From CAG-1138 sp964495385 (GTDB lineage Bacteria > Bacillota > Clostridia > Christensenellales > CAG-917): a DNA stretch of 27,662 nt. Positions 8,400 through 15,166 of the stretch are shown here, one piece after another (the stretch's first letter is position 1; each line of letters starts with the position of its first letter). The DNA is taken from NCBI GenBank assembly GCA_964495385.1, contig CAZBVO010000020.1:1-27662 (forward strand). Reading direction: 5' to 3'. The translations under genes were made by a program, and so were the position numbers. The notes beneath the pieces were generated by a model. The model was not told the origin of the DNA and made no database searches. It was given only the letters and a program-made list of their open reading frames with translations.

Positions 8400-8428
8400 A
8401 TTTTACATTTTGTTACGCGTTTTGGCAA
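8400..8428 (-). promoter_or_regulatory. Sigma-A promoter of gap
   Basis: TTGCCA (8423-8428), 17 bp, TAAAAT (8400-8405) on the minus strand, about 55 bp before ATG. Confidence 0.7.
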
Positions 8429-8461
8429 GCGTTTTTGCCTATGTTTTTTGCAAGTATTATA

Positions 8462-9088
8462 TTATTTTGCATAAATATTATACAATATCCATTCCCTGAA
8501 ACGTTTCGGAGCCTTCTCTGCCGCAAACGCCGCGAGTTTGTACAAAAATCCGACGGTGTAGCGAGGTTTCGGATTTTTTGCCGCCACCGCTTTTGCCATA
8601 ACCTTGGCAACGGCCGTCGGAGGCATACCGTTGATTTCGCTCTGCTCCTGTTTTTCGACGCTCCTCGAGATGCGCCCGTTGTAGTCGGCAGGCTCGTCGA
8701 TATTCTTTTTCCGTGCCGCCGTGAAACCCGTTTTGATGTCTCCCGGCAAAACCGCTGTCGCCGTTATCCCGAACGGTTTAAGCTCCATCCTCAAACAATA
8801 CGTCAANNNNNNNNNNNNNNNNNNNNNNNNNNNNNNNNNNNNNNNNNNNNNNNNNNNNNNNNNNNNNNNNNNNNNNNNNNNNNNNNNNNNNNNNNNNNNN
8901 NNNNNNAAAACCGCCTTGACCGCAGCCTCGCAAGAAAGAGCGTCCGTAACGTCGCAAACTATGTGCGTACAACCTTCTATTTCGACGGGCTTACGGCTTA
9001 AGCCGTACACTTTGTGTCCTTTTTTAGCCAAAAGTTCGGCGGTTGCTTTTCCGATACCGCCCGATGCGCCGCTTATCAAAATAACCAT
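8462..9088 (-). CDS. Short-chain dehydrogenase/reductase (SDR), interrupted by assembly gap
   Basis: The N-terminal 60 residues carry the classical SDR cofactor motif SGASGGIG and the acidic CDVTD that contacts adenine. After the gap, protein resumes at LRMELKPFGITATAVLPGDIKT, which in SDRs follows the YxxxK catalytic pair. The catalytic Ser, Tyr and Lys therefore lie in missing sequence and cannot be checked. Members of this size need about 100 residues between the two ends, but the 100 N encode about 33, so the gap length is a placeholder. GGTGAAC ahead of ATG and a strong promoter mark the start. The substrate is unknown. Confidence 0.85.
   Translation of the reverse strand: MVILISGASGGIGKATAELLAKKGHKVYGLSRKPVEIEGCTHIVCDVTDALSCEAAVKAVXXXXXXXXXXXXXXXXXXXXXXXXXXXXXXXXXXLTYCLRMELKPFGITATAVLPGDIKTGFTAARKKNIDEPADYNGRISRSVEKQEQSEINGMPPTAVAKVMAKAVAAKNPKPRYTVGFLYKLAAFAAEKAPKRFREWILYNIYAK
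8807..8906. other. Assembly gap (100 N)
   Basis: Exactly 100 unknown bases, the usual placeholder for a scaffold gap of unknown size. It lies inside the SDR gene. Confidence 0.99.
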
Positions 9089-9112
9089 AAGTTCACCTCA
9101 CGCTTTTTTTAC

Positions 9113-9141
9113 ATTATAACGCTCGGCCCGATTTTTTGCAA
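9113..9141 (-). promoter_or_regulatory. Sigma-A promoter of the SDR gene
   Basis: TTGCAA (9136-9141), 17 bp, TATAAT (9113-9118) on the minus strand. It is divergent from the phosphoribosyltransferase promoter, with 32 bp between the two -35 boxes. Confidence 0.8.
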
Positions 9142-9173
9142 CCCGAATGCTTATCCTATTTTTTTATTTTGAC

Positions 9174-9202
9174 TTGACAACGGCCCCGTGCAAGGGTATA
9201 AT
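9174..9202 (+). promoter_or_regulatory. Consensus sigma-A promoter of the phosphoribosyltransferase gene
   Basis: TTGACA (9174-9179), 17 bp, TATAAT (9197-9202): a perfect match to consensus. Confidence 0.88.
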
Positions 9203-9235
9203 GTTTTTGTTATTCGGTAAAACACGGAGGAAAAT

Positions 9236-9775
9236 ATGGACCAATATTACGACATAAACATTGCCGGGCTTAACCGCAAACTGTTGCGTTGCCCGCTCAA
9301 CGACAAAATCGACATCGGCGCATTTATAATGTTCGGCGACGTCGAACTGACCGTCAGATGTGCCGAGGAACTGCTGAAAAACGCACCGGACTTCGACATC
9401 ATTCTTACTGCCGAATCCAAAGGCATTCCTCTCGCATACGAAATGGCTCGCCAGTCGGGCAAAACCTACGTCTTGGCCAGAAAATCCCCTAAACTCTATA
9501 TGAAGGATCCCGTCAAGGTGGAAGTCAAATCCATCACCACGGCAAAAATTCAAACGCTGTATTTGGACGAACGGGACGTAGCTTTGATGAAAGGCAAAAA
9601 CATCCTCATCGTCGACGACGTCATCTCGACCGGCGAATCGCTGTACGCTTTGGAACAGCTGACCGCCCACACCGAAGGCAAAATCGTCGGAAAAATGGCC
9701 GTTTTGGCCGAAGGCGATGCCGCCGAAAGGCACGACATAACCTTTTTGCAGGTTCTGCCGCTGTTCTTCAAATAA
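9236..9775 (+). CDS. Phosphoribosyltransferase, adenine/xanthine PRTase-like
   Basis: 179 residues, the size of Apt- or Xpt-type enzymes. The PRPP-binding motif ILIVDDVISTGESL is at about 123-136. TAESKGIPLAYEMA (about 58-71) matches the ES[RK]G segment of adenine-type PRTases, and an ARKSPKLY-like flexible loop follows. The likely reaction is base + PRPP to nucleoside monophosphate + pyrophosphate (purine salvage). Adenine is the best guess, but a PRTase-fold regulator cannot be excluded. GGAGGA (9226-9231) sets the start. It is transcribed alone from a perfect promoter. Confidence 0.85.
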   Translation: MDQYYDINIAGLNRKLLRCPLNDKIDIGAFIMFGDVELTVRCAEELLKNAPDFDIILTAESKGIPLAYEMARQSGKTYVLARKSPKLYMKDPVKVEVKSITTAKIQTLYLDERDVALMKGKNILIVDDVISTGESLYALEQLTAHTEGKIVGKMAVLAEGDAAERHDITFLQVLPLFFK

Positions 9776-9786
9776 CTGCAATTTAA

Positions 9787-9815
9787 AATCCGCCCGACAT
9801 TGGGCGGATTTTTTG
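9787..9815. terminator. Bidirectional terminator
   Basis: Perfect 9-bp stem AATCCGCCC/GGGCGGATT (9787-9795, 9802-9810) with a T-run on the plus side and AAAA on the other. It separates the convergent PRTase and MGMT-family genes. Confidence 0.9.
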
Positions 9816-9817
9816 TT

Positions 9818-10123
9818 TTAGATTTTTCGCAAAATATATTCTTCTTTTACCCTGCCTTCCTTGTCGAACTCCACGCCGTCCGCCTCCAGCCTTGCTCTCT
9901 GAACGTTTATGCCGCCGAACGCAAAAGCCGTCGACAGGCTCCCGTCTTTAAAAACCACTCTGTAGCACGGGATGCCGTCCGGATCGGGATTGGAATGCAG
10001 CTGACAACCGACCATTCTCGAAGCGTGCGGCCTGCCTATATGGGAAGCAATCGTCCCGTAGGTGCAAACCTTGCCTTCGGGAATTTTTTTTACCGTTTCA
10101 AAAACCTGCTGTCTGAAATTCAT
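9818..10123 (-). CDS. MGMT-family small DNA alkyltransferase-like protein
   Basis: 101 residues, only the DNA-binding/active-site domain of the O6-alkylguanine-DNA alkyltransferase family, as in ATL proteins. VCTYGTIASHIG and ASRMVG supply the helix-turn-helix tyrosine and the arginine finger (R36). The active-site motif reads PCYRVV (C53, Y54): the acceptor Cys is kept but the usual His of PCHRV is Tyr. It may repair or flag alkylated guanine. It lies 35 bp downstream of the MFS gene and is probably cotranscribed. No good ribosome binding site is visible; GGGTGA sits 18 nt upstream, which suggests weak translation. Confidence 0.85.
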   Translation of the reverse strand: MNFRQQVFETVKKIPEGKVCTYGTIASHIGRPHASRMVGCQLHSNPDPDGIPCYRVVFKDGSLSTAFAFGGINVQRARLEADGVEFDKEGRVKEEYILRKI

Positions 10124-10158
10124 AACATTATTATGGTTTAATCACCCGTTTTTATTCT

Positions 10159-11592
10159 TTAAACTTCGGTTTCGGCCGATAAGTCATTACTCTCAAACGG
10201 TTTCATATCCGCGCTGTCGGCCTTTGCAAGGTAAATTGCCGGCACTATCGCAAGCAGTGCTATCACCGCCGAAAGCAAAAACATATACGGGCTGTAAACG
10301 GTTATGACTTCGCCGAACTCGTCCACCGACGGACTTGCCGTGGATACTTTTGTGATTATTGCGGTCAGCATCGGGCCTACACACATCGGGATGAGCACCC
10401 AGAAAAACATCCTTACGCCTTGGAACAAACCCGTTTTGTCAGGAGGAGTCAAGTCGCGAACCATAGCCGTTACGTTGGCCGAAATGCAGAGGTTTGCCGC
10501 CATCAGCACAAAGCCGCCTATGCACACCGCCCAAAGCGGAGTTCCGTTTTTAAAGCAAAGCGGACTTGCCAGAAGCATCAGCACCGCACCGACGGCATAC
10601 GCCGCAACAAGCGCAAACAACGGCTTTCTTCTGTCAGAGCATTTGTCAATCCGAATGCCGAAAACAACGCTGCCGACCGCCGCCGAAACCATTATGATGC
10701 CGACAGGAATAATATAGTTGTCGTAGCCCAGCGTTTTTTCGAGATAGATGAACAGATACGACATAAAGCAGTTGTTGGCTATGCCGATAAACATTTGCAC
10801 CAAATAGCTTAAGTAGAGGTTTTTGTTGGCCTTAATCACCTCTTTTTTGGCGCCGTAGAACATATCTTTGAATCCGACCGACGAATTCGGTTTCAAATCC
10901 GGACTGTCTTTAACCACAAAGATGCCCAAGATGCCGACCAAAATTACGAATCCACCCAAAATGCAATAGAATTTCGTCCATTCGCCGTAACCGGTCCGAA
11001 CTGCTCCTTCCGACCAAATTCTGACCGTTTCGCCGTTTAAGAGGTAGTAGTTTTTGGTCATTTCGTCAAACAAACCGAACACAACCGCCATGGCAAACAG
11101 CGGCATAACCGCAATTACGCCCTCAAGCGTTCCTCTGTTTTTGGTGTTCGTGTTATCGGTCACCCACGCATTGAAAGCGGCGTCGTTGGAAGTTGAGCCG
11201 AACAACGTCATAACGCAGTCCATAACTACAACCACGGCAACGCAAACCGTTTGCGCCGTTTCGCGCGAACAACCGAAAAACTTCTCGGCATATTCGACTT
11301 TAATAAACGAAAAACTTATTATGATTACGCCCCAAATAATATATCCGTAGCTCATCAAACTTCTTCGATTGCCGAGTTTGTCCGACCAGGTGCCGGCAAC
11401 CAGCGTTACAAAAGTTGCCACAATCGCGCTGGCGGCAACCATAATCGCAATCGCAAACGGATCGTGAGTGATGGTTCTGTCCATAAACACGTTGAAATAA
11501 TTGTTTTCGATCACCCAGGCGACCTGTCCGCAAAAACCGAACAGCAATACGGTGAGCCAGGTGTTTTTGCTTATCCTGTGTTGTTTTTCCAT
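10159..11592 (-). CDS. MFS transporter, GPH/SLC45-like
   Basis: 477 residues from ATG at 11592, chosen over a longer upstream reading because AAGGAAG lies 7 nt before it and the promoter overlaps the upstream part. About 12 hydrophobic segments are visible. The first is WLTVLLFGFCGQVAWVI, and the loop after helix 2 has the MFS-type GTWSDKLGNRRS. The start resembles sugar/proton or cation symporters of the glycoside-pentoside-hexuronide and SLC45 groups. The substrate is unknown; a glycoside or sugar is the best guess. It is first in a two-gene unit with the MGMT-family gene. Confidence 0.85.
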   Translation of the reverse strand: MEKQHRISKNTWLTVLLFGFCGQVAWVIENNYFNVFMDRTITHDPFAIAIMVAASAIVATFVTLVAGTWSDKLGNRRSLMSYGYIIWGVIIISFSFIKVEYAEKFFGCSRETAQTVCVAVVVVMDCVMTLFGSTSNDAAFNAWVTDNTNTKNRGTLEGVIAVMPLFAMAVVFGLFDEMTKNYYLLNGETVRIWSEGAVRTGYGEWTKFYCILGGFVILVGILGIFVVKDSPDLKPNSSVGFKDMFYGAKKEVIKANKNLYLSYLVQMFIGIANNCFMSYLFIYLEKTLGYDNYIIPVGIIMVSAAVGSVVFGIRIDKCSDRRKPLFALVAAYAVGAVLMLLASPLCFKNGTPLWAVCIGGFVLMAANLCISANVTAMVRDLTPPDKTGLFQGVRMFFWVLIPMCVGPMLTAIITKVSTASPSVDEFGEVITVYSPYMFLLSAVIALLAIVPAIYLAKADSADMKPFESNDLSAETEV

Positions 11593-11619
11593 AAAGCACT
11601 TCCTTAGCGTGATATATTC

Positions 11620-11649
11620 AGTATAATATACCTCTACCCGCCCTGTCAA
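11620..11649 (-). promoter_or_regulatory. Sigma-A promoter of the MFS transporter gene
   Basis: TTGACA (11644-11649), 18 bp, TATACT (11620-11625) on the minus strand, just upstream of ATG at 11592. Confidence 0.75.
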
Positions 11650-11654
11650 TTCCA

Positions 11655-11691
11655 AAAATTAAAACCGTCCGAACAAAAATTGTTCGGGCGG
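11655..11691 (-). terminator. glyS terminator
   Basis: Minus-strand stem CCG-CCGAACAA/TTGTTCGG-CGG (11665-11691, one mismatch) followed by TTTTAATTTTT. It lies between glyS and the MFS promoter. Confidence 0.85.
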
Positions 11692-11738
11692 CATAAAAAC
11701 CTTTTAGGCGTTGCGGCAATTTGCAACAACCTTAAAAA

Positions 11739-13124
11739 TTAATACTCGAGTTGTTTTTCGATATAGCTTCTAAGTTCGGTCACCGGAATGCGAACTTGCG
11801 CCATGCTGTCACGTTCTCTGACAGTCACGCAACCGTCTTCCAGGGTGTCGAAGTCAACCGTTACGCAGAACGGAGTTCCTATTTCGTCCTGTCTTCTGTA
11901 GCGTTTGCCAACCGAGCCGCTGCCGTCGAAATCGCAAGCAAAATGCTTTGAAAGGTCGGCATAAATTTCCTCGGCTTTTTCGTTAAGCTGTTTTTGCAAC
12001 GGCAAAACCGCAACTTTTATAGGTGCGATTGCAGGATGGAAACGAAGCACTACTCTGGTGTCGCCTTCGCCGACGGTTTCTTCGTCGTAAGCGTTGCACA
12101 AAAGCGCAAGGACCATACGTTCGACGCCCAAGGACGGTTCGATGACGTACGGAACGTACTTTTCGTTGGTTACCGGATCGATGTACGACAAATCTTTGCC
12201 GGAGGTTTTGATGTGCTGATTGAGGTCGTAATCGGTTCTGTCGGCAACGCCCCAAAGTTCGCCCCAACCGAACGGGAACAAAAATTCAAAGTCGGTGGTG
12301 GCCTTGCTGTAGAAGCAAAGTTCGTCCTGATCGTGATCTCTTAAGCGAAGTTTGGTGTCGTCGAAACCGAGCCCCAACAGCCAATCGTGGCAGAACTTTC
12401 TCCAATAAGCAAACCATTCGAGGTCGGTGCCCGGCTTGCAGAAGAATTCAAGCTCCATTTGTTCAAACTCTCTAACTCGGAAGATAAAGTTGCCCGGGGT
12501 GATTTCGTTGCGGAAAGATTTTCCGATTTGACCGATGCCGAAAGGCACCTTTTTTCTGGTGGTGCGTTGCACGTTTTTAAAGTTTACGAAAATACCCTGT
12601 GCGGTTTCCGGGCGGAGATAAACGGTGTTGACGCTGTCTTCGGTTACGCCCTGGAAAGTTTTGAACATAAGGTTAAACTTCCTAATTCCCGTAAAATCGC
12701 TGTTTCCGCACACAGGGCACGGAATTTTGTTTTCGGCGACGTACGCTTCGAGTTGTTCGTTTGACCAACCTGCGATGTTTTCGTCGATGCCTTTCTTTTT
12801 CATATAATCCTCGACGAGGTTGTCCGCTCTGTGACGTGCGTGGCAATGTTTGCAATCCATCAAAGGATCCGAAAAACCGCCAAGGTGACCGGATGCCTGC
12901 CAGACGGACGGATTCATCAAGATGGCGCAATCCAAACCGACGTTGTACGGATTTTCAACGACGAATTTCTTCCACCAGCAATTTTTTATATTGTTTTTAA
13001 GCTGAACGCCCAAAGGGCCGTAGTCCCAAGTGTTGGCGAGGCCGCCGTAAATGTCGCTTCCAGGGAAAACGAATCCTCTGTTTTTGCAAAGAGCAACCAG
13101 CTTGTCCATAGTTAAATTTGCCAT
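11739..13124 (-). CDS. glyS: Glycine--tRNA ligase, single-chain (homodimeric) type
   Basis: 461 residues, class II aaRS of the dimeric type used by Firmicutes such as Clostridia. It charges tRNA-Gly with glycine. It begins KLVALCKNRGFVFPGSDIYGG and has motif 2 in FRNEITPGNFIFRVREFEQME and motif 3 in PSLGVERMVLALL. CKHC (about 92-95) and CPVC (about 136-139) match the zinc-site cysteines of this family. The C-terminal anticodon-binding domain starts near FHPAIAPIKVAVLP. GGAAAGGAAG precedes ATG. No T-box leader is visible: the leader is only about 45 nt and contains one small hairpin. Confidence 0.97.
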   Translation of the reverse strand: MANLTMDKLVALCKNRGFVFPGSDIYGGLANTWDYGPLGVQLKNNIKNCWWKKFVVENPYNVGLDCAILMNPSVWQASGHLGGFSDPLMDCKHCHARHRADNLVEDYMKKKGIDENIAGWSNEQLEAYVAENKIPCPVCGNSDFTGIRKFNLMFKTFQGVTEDSVNTVYLRPETAQGIFVNFKNVQRTTRKKVPFGIGQIGKSFRNEITPGNFIFRVREFEQMELEFFCKPGTDLEWFAYWRKFCHDWLLGLGFDDTKLRLRDHDQDELCFYSKATTDFEFLFPFGWGELWGVADRTDYDLNQHIKTSGKDLSYIDPVTNEKYVPYVIEPSLGVERMVLALLCNAYDEETVGEGDTRVVLRFHPAIAPIKVAVLPLQKQLNEKAEEIYADLSKHFACDFDGSGSVGKRYRRQDEIGTPFCVTVDFDTLEDGCVTVRERDSMAQVRIPVTELRSYIEKQLEY

Positions 13125-13138
13125 AATTCACTTCCTTT

Positions 13139-13156
13139 CCGTGCCGGAATGCACGG
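13139..13156 (-). promoter_or_regulatory. Small hairpin at the glyS ribosome binding site
   Basis: Minus-strand CCGTGC-ATTCCG-GCACGG directly before the GAAAGGAAG ribosome binding site. It may stabilise the mRNA 5' end or tune translation. Confidence 0.4.
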
Positions 13157-13178
13157 GAGATAATTGTTTACTTACCAT

Positions 13179-13207
13179 ATTTTATTTATTATTTAGGCTT
13201 TTGTCAA
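13179..13207 (-). promoter_or_regulatory. Sigma-A promoter of glyS
   Basis: TTGACA (13202-13207), 17 bp, TAAAAT (13179-13184) on the minus strand. Confidence 0.8.
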
Positions 13208-13262
13208 CGTTTTGACCGACAATTTGCAAATATACCTCCCGTTTTGCCTCAAAATGCAGGGT

Positions 13263-13291
13263 AACACTTTTTTTGCGGCGGCCATATTGTG
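13263..13291 (+). promoter_or_regulatory. Possible sigma-K-like (mother-cell) promoter
   Basis: AACA (13263-13266), 16 bp, CATATTGTG (13283-13291). This fits the sigma-K pattern mACm-N16-CATAnnnTA except for the final base. No sigma-A promoter is apparent here. A perfect 13-bp palindrome, GCGGATAATCCGC (13297-13309), follows at about the start site. Confidence 0.4.
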
Positions 13292-13333
13292 AAGTAGCGG
13301 ATAATCCGCAAACAACTTCAGGAGGTACATATC

Positions 13334-13513
13334 ATGAACAACTTATTCGGCGGCGGATGCGACTGCATCCTTTGGATCCTTATTCTCTCCTGCTGCTGCG
13401 GCGGCAATATGCCAAACTTCGGCACGGGCGGCGGCTGTCTTTGCGATATTCTGCCGTTGCTTTTGATCCTCAATTGCTGCGGCGGCACAAACGGCGGCGG
13501 TTGCGGTTGCTAA
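13334..13513 (+). CDS. 59-residue Cys/Gly-rich small protein
   Basis: ATG at 13334, with AGGAGG about 8 nt upstream, and TAA at 13511. Eleven of 59 residues are Cys and many are Gly. The chain is an internal duplication: GGGCDCILWILILSCCCGG (about 6-24) and GGGCLCDILPLLLILNCCGG (about 32-51), each a short hydrophobic stretch flanked by Cys/Gly clusters. It ends GGGCGC. Small proteins of this build occur in spore formers and may be membrane or coat associated, but I do not recognise a named family. A sigma-K-like promoter and a strong terminator make it a complete unit. Confidence 0.75.
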   Translation: MNNLFGGGCDCILWILILSCCCGGNMPNFGTGGGCLCDILPLLLILNCCGGTNGGGCGC

Positions 13514-13515
13514 CG

Positions 13516-13541
13516 AAAAAGGCTCCAAACGGAGCCTTTTT
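13516..13541. terminator. Bidirectional terminator
   Basis: Stem AAAAAGGCTCC/GGAGCCTTTTT with loop AAAC. It serves the Cys-rich gene (+) and hflX (-), which converge here. Confidence 0.9.
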
Positions 13542-13544
13542 TAT

Positions 13545-15128
13545 TTAAAACAGCATATTTTCGATTGTTTCTTTAAGCTCGGCAATGCCCAGTCCCGCTT
13601 TGGCCGAAATTTTTACGGCGTTTTCGCCGTCAGGCAAATCGAACTCGGGCACCAAATCGCATTTGTTGTAAGCAATTACGGTAGGTTTTCCGCCCGCACC
13701 GAGGCTTTCGAGAACCTCGTTTACCACCTTCATTTGCCTGAATCTGTCCTCCGACGACGCATCCACAACGTGCAAGAGAACGTCCGCATAAGCCGCCTCC
13801 TCCAACGTGCTTCTGAAAGCGTCGATAAACTCGTGCGGCAGATTGTCGATAAATCCGACGGTGTCGGTCAGAAGATATTCCTTGCCGATATCGCAAAAGA
13901 TTTTGCGAGTAACCGGATCGAGCGTTGCAAACAATTTGTCCTGTTCCAGCACGCCGGCCTTGGTTATGTTGTTCATCAAAGTCGACTTGCCTGCGTTGGT
14001 GTAGCCGACGATGGCAACCGTTTTTACCCCCGATTTCCTGCGTCTTTCCCTTCGTAAATCACGTTCGGATTTAAGTTTTTCGATACGCTCGGACAGCTCG
14101 AAAATCTGCCTGCGCAAACGGCGTCTGTCCTCTTCGAGTTTGGTTTCGCCGCTGCCTCTGGTAAAACTGCTTCCCGAACCGCCGCCTATGCGGCTAAGCT
14201 CCTTGCCTCGCCCCAAAAGTTTTGGAAGCGTATATTTCATCATGGCAAGTTCAACCTGAAGTTTGCCTTCGTTGCTTGTTGCGTGACGGGCAAAAATGTT
14301 GAGTATCAGCATCGACCGATCCAGCACTTTGCATCCCGTTGACTCTTCCAGGTTTTTAAGCTGACTGCCACTTAAACCGTTGTTAAACACCAGATAATCT
14401 GCCCGTTTGGTTTGTATAAGCCTTTTTATTTCGTCCAATTTGCCTTGCCCGACGCAAAACATTTTGTCGGGAGAGGCCTTTGGTTGAAGCACTCTGTCAA
14501 CCACCTTCAAGCCTGCCGTATCGGCCAATCTTTCAAGCTCGTCAAGTTCGGTTTTCCCGGAGGCGTTTTGCGTTACGTTGACCAAAATAGCCGTGTCCGG
14601 AACCGCTTCGGTGCTTTCGGCGCCGACGGTGATTTGTTTTTCCAGTTCGATGATTTTTTTCATCAACTTGTCGTCGTCCGCCGCCGTAGCCGACTTAAAA
14701 TACATCCCCACAAAACCGCCGCCGTTAAGATACGCGACTTCCATATCCGTCGGTGCGCCCCTGTCCGTTCCGACAGCGGCCATCGCATCCAGCCTTAACG
14801 CTTTAAGTGCCGACAAATCCATGTCCGAAAGTCTTCCGTTGCCGTTAGGATGCGTGTGAACCACCCTCACGCCCGAAAACCTGTCGTTGCCGCGGCGCAA
14901 GCTGAATTCTTTAAGTTCCACCGTTCCGGCATCGCCCATCGCGATTGCCAAAACCCTGCCTGCTCGGGACAGATAAACGCATATTTCACGGTTCAGTTTC
15001 GAACTGACCTCGCAAACGATTTTCAAAAGTTCGGGATCGACAAACAAGTTTTTGTCGTAATCGGTCATCAAATTTTCCAATAGCTCCAACGTTACCCTTT
15101 TGACGCCTTTTGTGTTTCCGTAAATCAT
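13545..15128 (-). CDS. hflX: GTPase HflX with a JAMM/RadC-like N-terminal domain
   Basis: 527 residues, about 100 more than E. coli HflX. Residues from about 175 to the end are canonical: the HflX N-domain (LDRSMLILNIFARHA, GRGKELSRIGGG), a charged coiled coil (about 330-365) and the GTPase with G1 GYTNAGKST (375-383), G3 DTVGF (422-426), G4 NKCD (488-491) and G5 SAK (508-510). HflX binds the 50S subunit and splits stalled ribosomes. The extra N-terminus (about 20-145) carries H91-T-H-P with S101 and D104, spaced as in RadC/JAMM zinc sites, and a preceding REICVYL strand with E48. AAAGGAG precedes ATG. It follows guaA by 38 bp and is probably cotranscribed. Confidence 0.95.
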   Translation of the reverse strand: MIYGNTKGVKRVTLELLENLMTDYDKNLFVDPELLKIVCEVSSKLNREICVYLSRAGRVLAIAMGDAGTVELKEFSLRRGNDRFSGVRVVHTHPNGNGRLSDMDLSALKALRLDAMAAVGTDRGAPTDMEVAYLNGGGFVGMYFKSATAADDDKLMKKIIELEKQITVGAESTEAVPDTAILVNVTQNASGKTELDELERLADTAGLKVVDRVLQPKASPDKMFCVGQGKLDEIKRLIQTKRADYLVFNNGLSGSQLKNLEESTGCKVLDRSMLILNIFARHATSNEGKLQVELAMMKYTLPKLLGRGKELSRIGGGSGSSFTRGSGETKLEEDRRRLRRQIFELSERIEKLKSERDLRRERRRKSGVKTVAIVGYTNAGKSTLMNNITKAGVLEQDKLFATLDPVTRKIFCDIGKEYLLTDTVGFIDNLPHEFIDAFRSTLEEAAYADVLLHVVDASSEDRFRQMKVVNEVLESLGAGGKPTVIAYNKCDLVPEFDLPDGENAVKISAKAGLGIAELKETIENMLF

Positions 15129-15166
15129 TGCCGTTCTCCTTTAAACGGGCTTAGGCAACTTCGATT

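Noticed and set aside
8462..9088. SDR gene as a true pseudogene.
   Set aside because: The break is an N-run of exactly 100, an assembly gap. Both flanks are intact SDR sequence.
13125..13260. T-box riboswitch before glyS.
   Set aside because: The promoter lies only about 55-85 bp from the gene, and no T-box bulge or specifier loop is present.
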